NCBI GenBank assembly: GCA_030549775.1
Contig: CM060174.1
Span: 11,636,286-11,700,285 of the forward strand
Length of the DNA stretch: 64,000 bases
From: Tamarix chinensis
Taxonomy: Eukaryota > Streptophyta > Magnoliopsida > Caryophyllales > Tamaricaceae
Direction of reading: 5' to 3'
The notes beneath the pieces are model-generated. The model did not search any database. It was not told where the DNA came from and saw nothing but the letters and a program-made list of their open reading frames with translations. A program made the position numbers and the translations under genes. Position 1 is the stretch's first letter. Each line of letters starts with the position of its first letter. Below are positions 1 to 12,720 of this stretch, piece by piece.

Positions 1-2982
1 TACACATGCTCAATCCTCCACCTAGTTTCCATTATTTATTTCTTTTTATTCACTAACCAAAGCCTAGGTGAATCTTAAGAATAAGTTCAAACCCACAACC
101 AACAAGGCATGCTAGTCAAATATCCCCAAATAGGCCTTAAAGAATAATATTTGGTCCCTATAAAACTATGGACAAGAATCAGATCACAAAGATCACATCA
201 ATATAATAAATAGGGAAATCGGTTGACCAAAAAATTTGTATTAGTCAATCAACGGAAGGGTACAATCCCCCAACCAATAAGGCATGTCAATTAATTAACT
301 AAGAATAAAGCACATACTAGAAAAGTATAATTAGTCAACCAAAGGGAAACATTGGTATATTGACAAAGCACCACCAATGCACTGATATAGCCCATAAGTC
401 AATGGTTAACATGGACCCATAGTCTAATGTGCCATATTATTCAATCAATAAAGCACCATTGGTCTATATTAATTGATCTGGCTTATTGGTCAACTGACAG
501 TACTAATACGACATCATTGACTTCACAAATGAGCTATAAACTCTCTCATCATTTCTATCATATGATTACATGCACTCACATGCGTTAAAATTGTTCTAAA
601 TATATTTCTAAGACCTCTTCATACTTTCAAACCTTTAATCAACACAAATCACACTCATATGCCAAAATCACCATTTAAATATAAAATCCCTAGAGCATGC
701 TCTCTATATCATATGCTTCCATATATACTTCATCAATCCATATTATTATTTTAGATTCACTATCATATACATTATCATATATCTTAGCAAATCTAATGCA
801 TCACCAACCTCATGCCCTATCATTCCTCCTAAGAGGAAATAATGATTCACCTCACTAAAGTAAGCAAAAGAAGCCAGTATAAGAAAAAGAACAATACAAG
901 CTCACACCACCTTCAATGTTCTAAAGTACCTTCAAAAATTACATTTAAAAATTTGAAAAGACTTCTTTAAATCATTTGACACTGTAAAAAGAAAAAATTT
1001 TAGAGAAAATAGAGAGAACAAAGAAAAATACTTAACCTGTTCAAAAATAGAGAGCAACGGAGGAGAATGTGTATCATTTGACTTATCTTAGATCTAATCA
1101 CCCTTTCCTTAAGGAAAATAATGGAGGAATAGGTAAATTATCAAGGAAATGAAAAAAATAAGTAAATATTAGAGGCAAGAAGGTGAGAATACAAGGATAA
1201 GGTTTTGGGGGTGTATTTTTGGAGGTTGAAGAACATAACACATAGAGAGTAAATAAAAGGCCAAATGTTGGCTTCCAATAGGGAAATGAGGTTTGGTGAT
1301 ATACATAATTCATAACCCTAATCCCCATCCCAAAATTAGGTTTCATAAGGCTCATTAGGTGAATGAGTCACTCTATTTTCACTTAACACGATGACATGTT
1401 TTTTATGAAATTGCATGGGTAATGTATGCCAAAAAGTTGAATCGTAGAGGGAGTAAATACTATAATGAGAAAGGGACAACATTCCATCCTAATAGAAGGT
1501 ATGTAGATCAAAAAAATAATCCATGAATATCATCACCAAAGAGGAGAGAAAAAGAAAAAGAAACTTAAAAGAAGGAGAACCAACTGCCCCTATTTACAAA
1601 ATAACTCCTCAAATGTACTAAAAAGCCTCAAATTTGAGTTCAAAAAGCTAAAAACACTTGTAAAAAATAGTCTATAACCATAGAAAAACATCACCATCAG
1701 GTCAAAAAATGGTGGAAATAAAATTAGATTAAAATTAGAAGTGAAGAATTAGGTATGCCAAATAATTAGTCAACTAATAAGTTATGTCAGTTATCCAGTT
1801 ATTCAAGGTAGAAATTATTTTAACTAATTAAAAACCTATATTTTGAATAGCTAAAATAGCTATTTCAGGGCTTAGAATATGAAAATAGAGCTAATCAAGA
1901 AATGCATTTATATATATTTTTTTTGTAAAGATCTTCGATTAAAATTTTGAAACAACCCATTAGACTAAAAAAGACAATAATTCCAAAAATGATATAATTA
2001 TGATAGTCTAAAAGATCTTAAAAACTAAAAGTGACTCAAAATATCTTATAAAAACAAACTCATGAGGAAATAAAACATTTTAAGATAAAGTAATTTTATT
2101 TTTAAATATATAAGAATCTTAACATACCAGGACTTTTGAAAAATATGGTATTATATCAATACCCCTTTAAAAGGAACTTCATCACAAAGTTTGACCAGTT
2201 GGGGATGAAGACTAAAGTTTAATCCAAAATAGTGAATCAAAATCTTATTATAAATGAAATCAAGAAAAGTATACTTTATGTAATTCATATCAAGGAGACA
2301 AATACTTTGACACAAGATGAAATAGATGTAACTAGTAATCAAGAAATCATGGAAAGAATGGAAGAGAGTAGCATGGGGTCTATCAGAAAATAGAGCACAA
2401 GGATGACAGGAATACATCAAATGGATAAAACAACAAAGCACAAATAAGTTAAAACTATGAGCACTAAACACCACAAGTGAGGGTATAACATGAAGCAACT
2501 AACAAAGGAACCTTTAAATAAAACTAGAAAATCCATACTCGTAGGAGACTTATGCAACCCAACATGTATCACCATGATAAAATCTTACCTACACCCATAA
2601 AGTACCCAATGGCTACAATTTCATAAAAACCTAACAACTATAAGTCTCCAAACAAATCACATCTCTATCAATCCCTTGATACTGTTCCTCCTTATATAAA
2701 AGCATTAACAATTTGATGGTGCCAATAAGAAAAGGTCATTACTACTTGCCTTATAAGATAGAGGAAAAATCAGTTTTGGAACTACATCACGATCAATCCT
2801 TTGAAACAAAATATCTGATCATTAAAATATTATTTTATACATGGTGAAACAACAATATTAAAATATGGGTATAATAATGGTAAAAGATAAATTCATTATT
2901 TTAAAATAAAATAATACTAATATGGATTTCTATTTATAGAAAAGTATGTTTAAACATTATGATATATATATATATATATATA
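1..2982. other. AT-rich intergenic sequence, no gene seen
   Basis: No open reading frame here resembles a known protein. The short frames at 1098-1355 and 2151-2498 (minus) are low-complexity chance frames. Positions 60-300 carry repeated wording around GGGTACAATCCC and AATAAGGCATG. Similar wording recurs near 10,190, which suggests both are pieces of one old, eroded repeat family, but I cannot define its ends. A (TA)n run occupies about 2,962-2,983, just before the LTR-like block. Confidence 0.5.
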
Positions 2983-4536
2983 TGACATATAGGATTTATA
3001 TGCTATTTTCCTGAGTAAAAATATCATTTATTCCTCACTATTTTTATAAGATTTAATATTTTCTCAAGTTTTTCTCTTTTGAATAGATTTTGCAGGAAAA
3101 GATAACAATGAAGAAATTCAAAAGAAAAACCGAAGGAAAGAGGAAATGAAGCAAAGAACACATTAAGAGATATTGAATCAATGGAATAAAAGACCAGAAA
3201 CGAAGAATAGACATCAAAGGGAATCTTGTGTTGAAATTTTATAGAGAAATGATGAAGGAAAAAAGAACCCCGTACCCCCGTGTTTCCTAAATACAGGCCA
3301 TGTTTTCCACCAAAAGATAAAAATCTCAGTTTTTAAAATCCAAAAATTGACAGAGAATTCAAAGAAAAACACAAAGGTTCCGTGTTTTTCTTAATTTTTT
3401 TAACCGGTCATACGAACTATTTTTTGATATATTCTCTGACAATTCTTGAGTTTGGGGAGTCGGTTTTTGGAGTTTGAAAGTTTAATTATCGCTTTTTCTC
3501 TATTCTCTCTAGAAAACACATGTACTTCACCATCCCAATTTTCTTTGTCTCCCTTGTATTCAATTGAACAATTAACATTCTTTAATTCATGTTGATAAGT
3601 TCTTCTCCATTCCTTTATTAATTGCAAGTCCTGAATTTTGATTGAAAGCAAGTAAATTCTCTTCAATGCATTATTATTTCTCTTATTTTTGGTGTTTCAT
3701 TGTTTATTTATTAGTAATCACTGATGTTAATTATAGATTACTGCATTTAATTGTATGTTGTTACAATTATGAAGATAGTAGAGTAGATAATTTAAGGTAG
3801 GAGGATTTGATGAAGGAATTAGGTTTCGTATATGATAACGTAATTTGAATTTATGATTCTAGATGAAATTTAATTGAATTAATGGACGAAATTGAATGAT
3901 CTCGCATCATAGATTAATAATTTAAACTAATTATATTGATCACCTATCTAGTTTAGATATTAATCTAAGCTACGATAATAGAATTAATACGTAATTGTTA
4001 ATTAGCATTTCCAGAGTAGCAAAAGATTAATTGTTAATCTTGTCTATTAATTCGTACGATTGTATGATCCAAGCTTGTATGATTATGGTCATAGTTGACT
4101 ACTTTCCATTCGTAATGTTACCATTAATTGAATCTAGCGTTCTTAACCTAGGTTATTAATTGGTTAGGTGATAAATTGAGAGCTTATTCAATTTATTGGA
4201 ATTAAGAGAAAGCAAAGAGATAAATTATTATGAATTTCTAAAAGTCAATGTTAAATCATTTAGAATCATTCTTTTCTCCATGATTATTTGATATCCTAAT
4301 TCCATAATCAATACCTTCCTATCCTTATTCATTAATTAGTGAGTAAATTATTTAACTATTTATCCATATATAGGACATAGAAATAAATGTTACTACATGA
4401 TCGGGGTTTTCACATTGATTACAGAATTATTGACTATATATCATTCCTTATGGGTTCAACTCCTTCGTGCCATCTACTACATATTTGAAAATTAGGATTT
4501 ATTTATTAAATTTATTGTGCATATGACAGCGCATCA
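2983..4536 (+). mobile_element. probable solo LTR, Tat/Athila-like Ty3/gypsy type
   Basis: The block starts TGACATATAGG and ends GCGCATCA. Its flanks are ATATA on the left and ATATG on the right, a 4-of-5 target duplication at the edge of an AT microsatellite. Near the right end the text CTTATGGGTTCAACTCC resembles the sequence found close to the 3' end of many plant Tat/Athila LTRs. No internal coding region, primer site or second LTR is present, so a solo LTR is the simplest reading. The family assignment rests on general resemblance only. The frame at 3400-3666 (minus) lies inside it and looks like chance. Confidence 0.5.
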
Positions 4537-4835
4537 ATATGTGTGTGTGTGTGTGGATGTATATATCAATTTAGTAATTCTAATTGAATATATTTTATGA
4601 AAAAAATTGGGAAAAAATATTGAGCATGCTGCACATACCTTTATGGTGCAACTATTGATACAACATATGTACTCCTATTCTTTAGTTGTTATGTTTCGCC
4701 CTTCAATTTTATCACATGTTAGTTGTTTTTTATTTTTTCACTGAATTTCAAAATATAATTTATAAATAAATTATAAAAAATTGTTCACTAATTAGGCTAT
4801 ATGAAAATTATGAAGTTTATCATGCCTTATTCGAC

Positions 4836-4905
4836 ATAGTGGTATCAATGTTCGTGTACAAACATAGTGAACTAGGGTTCAATCCCCGATAAAGGGCGTC
4901 ATGCT
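4836..4905 (+). other. tRNA-like relic (possible SINE head or tRNA pseudogene)
   Basis: ATAGTGGTATCAATG resembles an A-box region and GGGTTCAATCCCC at 4875-4887 resembles a B box, about 35 bases apart, as in a tRNA or tRNA-derived SINE promoter. I could not fold a convincing cloverleaf with an acceptor stem, so I do not call a working tRNA. An A-rich, AT-only tail follows. Confidence 0.35.
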
Positions 4906-7600
4906 TTCAAAAATAGTGAGAAAATTATAACATTTTAAATGATTTTTTATTTTTTATTGATGTTAAAATAATTTCAAATTTCAAAATTAATAAAAAATTA
5001 TTATATCTACACCTTTTCACTAAAATTACATTGGAGGCAATGAGTTGAGGATGACACCATTGATTTTTAGTTTCTTTAAGTGCTCTCTCCTCTTTCCTCA
5101 TTCCCCTCAGATATCAAGTCCTATTTATGATAACAAGTCCTCTTTGAATGAGCTCAACCAAATCAACTTCAAGATACTTCTTAACCAAGTCCTTTGCAAG
5201 ACTTCTCTCGACCAAGTTAGGAATTCTCTCAGTCAAGTATTCTTTAAGACCCATCTCTTGATCAAGTATTTTAAGTCCACAAAGCCTATGTCACCTTATT
5301 TTGGTTCTCCATCCATATTCATATTGGCTAATCCATCTTAGGACACATCTCTACCTAATTATTTTTTGTGATTTAATCTAATGTAATATTCTTTTAGACT
5401 CATCGCAACAAATTATTTGTCCTCCTCAAAACTCATCTAGCTAAGCCCTCTATCAAGACTCACCATATCCTAATTCCTCACCAGGGTTAGAATCAGTCAT
5501 TGAGAACTTCAATCCAATGCCTTTATATCCTATGTACAAAAATTCATTCTCTATCTATCATCCACTTTATTTTGATAACCTAATCGAACTATCTATCTAT
5601 AAATACAAACTAAAGAACAAAAAACTTTCCCCCCAAAATAAAAAATTTTATTCATTATACCCATATACAATCCACATACATTTACATTTTCAATAACCTA
5701 TCTTCAACCCACATAATAATACAATGTCTTAATTTTTAAGAAAAAAAAATATTCTCTTATAATCTATATCAAGAAATAAATTGCAAGAGTTCCTCCATGT
5801 TCCTTTATAGTATCAGTCCACATACATTCAATATATTGGTAACCTATATTCAACCCACATAGTAATGCAATTAATTGCCAAGAATAAATAAATTATCTTA
5901 TGATTCTATATAAAGATATTCATTACAATATTCCATCCATTTTCCTTTATAGTATAATAAATAAATAAAATTTCTAAATGAAAAAAAAATAGCTAATGGC
6001 AATAATATTAAATCATCACAACATTTCAATTTACATTTTCATTGCTAAATGGTCATCATTATAGTAATCTCATAACTATATTTTGTCACTTAACATATTC
6101 TCACTTTAAGATATACGTTGTAAAAGTCCTTTATTGAGTTCAACGATAATAAATTCAAAATGAACCCATAGCCCCATCTGTTTTGCTCTTCATTTTCATC
6201 ATTAATTTCACATGTATAATTTAGCATGTTTGGCTCTCCATCTTCAAGAATTTCTTCTCAAAAGATATGGTAATTATTAAAATATTATATTTGAAACATT
6301 AAATAGCCATAACCTTTCAATTTATAGTTTATTTACTAAGTGATCATCATTATTGCTATTTCACAGGTATATTCATATGTCACTTTACATATTCTCTCTT
6401 TAAAATATACATATACATGTGTGATAAATACTATGCACACCAATGCTAGAAGTGGTATAAATTGAATTAGATGTAGATCATTTTTGTACCACAAACATAA
6501 TGATTATGGAAATTTTAACAAACAAAAAGAAGAAACTTGTACCAAGAAGCCCAAAATGGCACTTATTTACACATTACTCAACTAATTGCATCATTTAAAA
6601 AGGGGTAAAACAATAAAAGTTCAAGTCATCTATTTTTGTGAATTTCTTAGCAGTGATAAGAGAGTTTATACATGTAGCCTAGAAGTTGTTATCCACTCTA
6701 ACGAGATAATAAAATTATTGGTCTATTAGTATAACCTAAGCATAATTTTTTTATTCTCCTTCATAATTTTCCCAATATGCAGGGCACACGCATCCATATT
6801 TTCATCCAAAGACCATCATAGAACAATCTAGGACACCTTTTATAGAGGATCATATCTACTCCATCAAAAAATTTTATCTCAAGCACTTATGAATTGATCA
6901 TTTCCTCAATCTTTAATAAATGATCATTTCTCTATCATTAAGATGGAGAACCATAATTTATTCAATTGATCAGTTGATATTACTTTTTTTAGAGTATATA
7001 AATTATATGTTAGATATAATGATATCTCATCTAGAAATCTTATAGTTCCTTTATTCCTAGGACACTACTATATCAAACTACAAACTAAGAAATATATGCA
7101 TTAATGGTATTGCATAAAAATTGATTGGATTGTAACCTATAAATGCACCTAAAAAGAATATTTATTTTTTTAATATTGTTAATTGTATGATATGTCATGA
7201 CTATTAACAAAATCCAAGGACATTCACTCTCTAATGGCAATATATTTTTTAAGAAACATGTTTTCAATCATGTTCAAATATATGTAGTTCTTTGAAGAGT
7301 CCCTAATATGAGGGACCTAAGAGCATTAATATCTAATGATGAGGAGGCATCACAAAATACAACCACAAATGTAGTTTATAAAGAATTCTTCTAGAATTTG
7401 CAATAATTGAATAATTGAAAGAATAACATTATGGTTAACATCATATTGAGTGACAACACCCATCCTACTAGATAAATAACATCAACACATAAATATAGCC
7501 TTATGCGTCACATGGGTGAAACACTAATAATAATAATAATAACAATAAATAAATAAATAAATCTCCATTATTGTTTCTTGCCCAAAGCAACATTCTCCAC
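4906..7600. other. AT-rich intergenic sequence
   Basis: Nothing coding is recognised. At 5,120-5,275 there is a loose repetition of CAAGTCCTCTTTGA / CAAGTCCTTTGCAAGACTTC / CAAGTATTCTTTAAGAC. This imperfect short tandem array produces the 98-codon frame at 5045-5341, which I regard as non-coding. Two similar stretches around 5,660-5,990 and 6,000-6,420 repeat the words CCACATACATTC and TTTCCTTTATAGTAT, again suggesting old local duplication. Confidence 0.45.
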
Positions 7601-7610
7601 TTTATTTCCC

Positions 7611-7664
<54 letters not shown>
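7524..7664. repeat. (AAT)n and (AAAT)n microsatellites
   Basis: There is a short run of AAT and AAAT units at about 7,526-7,562. A long, nearly perfect (ATA)n run occupies about 7,607-7,663. Confidence 0.95.
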
Positions 7665-7967
7665 TAGATATACTATGGTAAGCGCAAAAGTTGATTCTAT
7701 GTGGAAAGTTTACATTTGTGTGGGAAACATTCTATATGCACTAACAAAGAGAGGATAAAAAGAATGATTATTTGTTTCACTTATTATAAAAGAAAATTTA
7801 TTGTTAATCAATTGTGTTTAGTGGGTTACATCAGTATGGAAGAAAGTACATATGACATTTCAAATGCTAAACAAGATAGTGGGTATAAACAACCACTCAT
7901 GTTTGGGGGAATAATAGTTGTTGATTATTATTATTGGCTATTTTACATTATTTAGTAAGTAAATTTA

Positions 7968-8014
<47 letters not shown>

Positions 8015-11000
8015 TTTCTAATTGAAAAATAGTTTTTCAAACTCAAAACATTCACTCAAACATATAGTAATGAACAAAACCATTACAACAAAGGATTTTA
8101 GGCTTCCTAATTGGATGCATACAACAAACAACCACACATTGATATCTACGTCAGTCCATGCCTCTAATAAATAACACTAATTTCATTTATTGTTGATGAA
8201 AAAAATAGTCACAAAAAAAATGTACTAATGAAGTAGATAAAACATTATAGTTAAAGTGTTTACGATGTGATTTATTGGATTATATCATTTATGAAAAATC
8301 TAAACCCTTGTCTATTACTTTCCATGGCACCTAACATTTGCCACTTTAACCCAATTTAGGTTATCAATAGGATTGAATTGAAAGGCCATGAAGCTTGAAA
8401 GAGGGAGCAAGAACTAGGATGACCCAATTTTGTTTGATGATGTGTTAGTTACTTAGTTATCTTAATTGCAATTTGTGTATCTCCTTGTGGCCTAAGATAT
8501 GGTTAAAGTTTCATCTTTGTCAAATTTTTGCGTTGATACTGCAAAATATCAAAATTTAATGGTAAATAGATTGTGTTCTCATTGAATTTAGCTTGCCATT
8601 TTTTTGACATAATTAATTATTTATTATATATATAATGTTGTGTTGTTTTATGTGGTAGGATGATCATATACTATTTAGTTGTATGTATTATTTTTGTGTA
8701 TATATTATGTTTCTGATAGGAGATGACCTTCATTGTTAAAAGAAATAATAGTTATTTTCTATCTAACTCATTCTTATACAAGGAAATCCAAAATGGGATT
8801 TGATTTGTGGGAAGTTGAGGGTGCATGGGTTTATAATCATGCCATTAATATGAGGGTAGTTAGATATTTCAAGTCAAACTATCCAAACTTTTCTAGTATT
8901 ATGATCGATGATTGTAGTATTTCTATGCCATTGCTATCAACTAGATTATATCTAAACCACCCAGAGATAAATTAAATTAGATATAAACAAAGGTAAATCA
9001 ACTATTTAAAAAGAGAATTAAAATATGAGACTACAGAAGAAAATTAAATTACCTATTAATTAAATAAACCATAAAAGAATTGGAAGACAAGTTCAAATAT
9101 AAAGTTTGTGATGATCTCCTTGATGTTTAATGGCCTTATGGAAAAGAAAAATACATAATCATAGTTTGATATGAATTTTTTTTTATGAATGAAATATTCC
9201 AACAAAAGAAAAACCTAATCAAATGAACAAAGAATTACTAGAATATTGACAAAGTAAATATAAACATTATTAGATAATAAGTTAGTAAGAAAACCAAAAT
9301 ATCCTTATAAGTGTTCAACTTCACTTCAATGAAATAAACAGAGCTTGAGAAGGGCATAATATCCCTGTTTTCAATACTTACATATTTTATATTAGCAAAA
9401 TCAAACACATAAAATATTAGGTGTTAATGCTACTTTTAACATAAGTTTGGTTGTCACCATCTTTCTTACACTAAGTGCTAAGGTTAAAATATTTCAACAA
9501 AACCAATAAAATAGTGAAGAGAGAGTGTGTGATAATTTAAATAAAAGAGTTATATATAATACAATTCTACAACAAGAACCAAACTAATAAAATATAAGCT
9601 AAGGATATAAAAGTCCAAAAGAATAATAGGTAAAGATAATTGAACACCTAAAGGTACAACACTTATTACTCTTAAATCTCCATCCCAAACACTAATTAAT
9701 TTAAAAGAACCTCATCTTAAGGAATTTTCCAATGTTTGAAACTGTCAACATATCCATGCAATGTACGTACTCAACTAAAAATATAGTATCAATATGACTT
9801 CCTTAAATTGAGTAACTCACTACATATCAATAGAGATAGCATGCTCACATAGATAATTATCACATAAAATAAGAATTATGAGTATAACATATGATCACAT
9901 GTAATAATAGACAAACTCGTAAAATTTCATAGTATATCTATGCCAACACGAAGACATGCATAACACTTGAATGACACATTTAGTCATATGTGATAACATA
10001 TTTTAAGAACAATAATGACTCCATAATTTCATATATGATATCAGTCACCCATAACCTAACAAGGCTTAATATCACCGTGATTACAACATAATTCAAGCCT
10101 ATCAAGACAAAGCTAAATCCAATTATTAAGGAGCTAACAAGGTGATTTACTAATTCATTTCAATTTATTTTAAATCTTAGGGAGAGGGTACAATCCCACA
10201 ATATAAGGCAATGATCAATAAGGAAGTGTTACCAAAATCAAACTACTCAATTCCATGGGAAAGCTTGCTAAGGAAGTCACATAATATAACAATCTCCTAT
10301 ACTAAACCTCAATACCCAAGTCTTTAAGTATGTATATACTCTATAGGGTGTATGGAATTCCTATAGAGAAGAAGTGAGCTCTTTTACTCAAAGATCCAAC
10401 TAGTCACTTAGAAGTCTAAGTTCAAGACACAAGACTTTCCCAACTCATATTGCCTTTCACTTTAAGCAATTAGTGTTTTATTCAAAATCAACTTATAATC
10501 AATAAGGGATGCAAGATTCAATCAAAGATCAACCAAATATTTAATCCAAACCAATTCAACATGATCACAAGAGTCTCAATAATTCCATGCCATAGAAGAC
10601 CCAGTATTAAGGATTAAGTCATAGTGATGCATTACAAAATTGGTGGTTTTATAAATATCCTATTTTATGTGATTTCATGATGATGACCAAATAGTAGGGT
10701 GTAGGGTAAGGATGGGTAATATCTAAATGAAGGGATATAGTTAAATAAATACATAAAGTAATTCTTCAAAATAGCTACAAAATCCTCACACAAATAACTT
10801 TCAAATATACTAAACTTCACTAGATATCTCTATACAATTCCAAACAAGAAAGATATAGAGGATTTCTAAATTTTCACTCACATAGAATTGATAAAATAGA
10901 GAAGAACTCACATAGAAATAAGCTTTATGAAAACTCACAATCCGCCATGAGAAAATGATAACATCTACATCCTCATGTAACATCCTTACTAATAAGACAA

Positions 11001-11206
11001 TCTATATCTAAATAAGATTAAAGTTCTAATTAATAAATTTTTATTCATGATACTATTTAAATGAATAGAAACTCATAAATATTTACTAACTAACACTAAG
11101 ATAATAACAACCAAATCATAAAAAACTCTTAATAGGATAAATCACATCATAAGATAAAAGATTAATTCTATCTAACTTCTTAATGACTAAGTAAACTAAT
11201 TAACTG
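7665..11206. other. AT-rich intergenic sequence with (TA)n run
   Basis: A (TA)n microsatellite spans about 7,969-8,011. The frames at 7701-7955 and 8733-8975 encode no family I recognise and have no neighbouring exon-like sequence, so I leave them uncalled. The stretch 9,660-11,200 is rich in CA/TA words and resembles the eroded repeat at 1-1,000 (shared GGGTACAATCCC and ATAAGGCA near 10,190). I see no gene in it. Confidence 0.45.
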
Positions 11207-11448
11207 CTACGTTCGTATCGAAAAGGAAGTCATTCTATCATCAAATTTTTATATCAAAATGAAAGTCATTTTAGAAAAGTCGAAGTCTATTTTATATTTT
11301 TACCCTTAATTTTTTAATTATATATACATTAAATGCTTTGATACTTTTCAATGAAGGGTGTTAGTGTAATTTTAAGATTACTTTTATTATTTTCTTAAAA
11401 AGTGTGCAAAATAATAGAATAACATTCTTTTTGATATAGATGGAGTAG
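11207..11448. mobile_element. Stowaway-like MITE (Tc1/mariner type)
   Basis: The left end reads CTACGTTCGTATCGAAAAGG. The reverse complement of the right end reads CTACTCCATCTATATCAAAA. These are imperfect terminal inverted repeats of about 28 bases of the CTCCCTCCGT/CTACTCCGTCC kind typical of Stowaway elements. The length of about 242 bases and the AT-rich, non-coding interior fit. The expected TA target duplication is not intact at the left edge, so the copy is old or the ends are off by a few bases. Confidence 0.65.
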
Positions 11449-12630
11449 TTAATATCTTAACAAAGTAATCTTAATAACAAAGAAATAAATTAAAAATAAA
11501 TCCGCTAATCTTATCCATTCATCAATGAAAATTTAGCTTAACTATCGTATGATAAAACATATATAACTTTTTATAGAAAACATAGATTTAAGATTTAAAA
11601 AATACATTGAACTTTTGATTTAGTAAGCTTTCTATTGACATCTATACTTCAAGGTAACTATTCTTCTTTAAATTTAAGCCATTGATTTTTTTTCCAATGT
11701 GATTCATAATCCATTTTTCAATGTTTTGGAATGCTCCTACATCACATAACTCGAACACTTAATCAATTCAGTTAAATTCCACCAGATTCATCCTTTATAT
11801 TTAATTATTCAAAAAAGATAACAAAAATTAAATTATCAAGAGAGATGTTAAAGGTCAACACTAAAGTCAACTAAGGCCAACCTATGTTAAATTATTCAAT
11901 ACTTGAGCACATTTTAACCACTTATGACTAAACTGTCCTTATACACTAATTATTTCAATTGCTACTATTTTAATGCCAAACCTTTTATATACTTTAATAA
12001 AATTGTTAAAAATGCTAAATAACATTAAACCGAGTACTTTAACTCAAATCACTCATTTTGGATATTTTTCCAAAATAGCAAAATACCATGGTACCCTTGC
12101 TTGCATAATAAGCATATTTAACACATAAAACCCTAATCATGTATTTGACATACATAATATAACATTATACATATTTGACATACATGTTGGAAAAATGGAA
12201 AAAACATATGTAGAATGATATAAATTTCCCTTGGGCTCACAAAACTTTAATAATGCATAACTATATCTAAACATTCTCAAATATGATCATATAAGATATC
12301 AAACTTTAAGTAAAACACCTAATAAAAATTTAGAATATATTTATATGTCATTAAAAAGCTGTAGCTGGACTAAAATGCTCTTGCCAAGAGCTGCACATAA
12401 TAATCACATCAAATATCATGCTTTCACCTATGATTACATGTACAAAAAATATAAAAAGGCATATTTTGCTTCAATTAATTACATACACAAAAAATATATA
12501 TCAAAACATGGTGTCATAGAATAAACAAAACTACGATAAAAGCTCATACATACTCTTGCATAACACTCTTGCACATTTTAACACAAACATTACATATATT
12601 TTTTTTACCATAAATAAACCCTAGCATGAT

Positions 12631-12720
12631 ACTAAGCCTAAAAACCGTAACACTCTCTCACAATATACTTTGTCTACTAAGTCTAAAAATCCTAACACTC
12701 TCTCACAATATAATTTGTCA
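12631..12720. repeat. two-copy tandem repeat, 45-bp unit
   Basis: ACTAAGCCTAAAAACCGTAA (from 12,631) and ACTAAGTCTAAAAATCCTAA (from 12,676) start two adjacent copies that both continue CACTCTCTCACAATATA. A few substitutions separate them. Confidence 0.85.

Noticed and set aside
5045..5341. 98-codon open frame
   Set aside because: It is generated by an imperfect short tandem repeat, with no similarity to a known protein and no exon-like context.
8733..8975. 80-codon open frame with mixed composition
   Set aside because: It looks less biased than most chance frames here, but no family, neighbour exon or splice pattern supports it.
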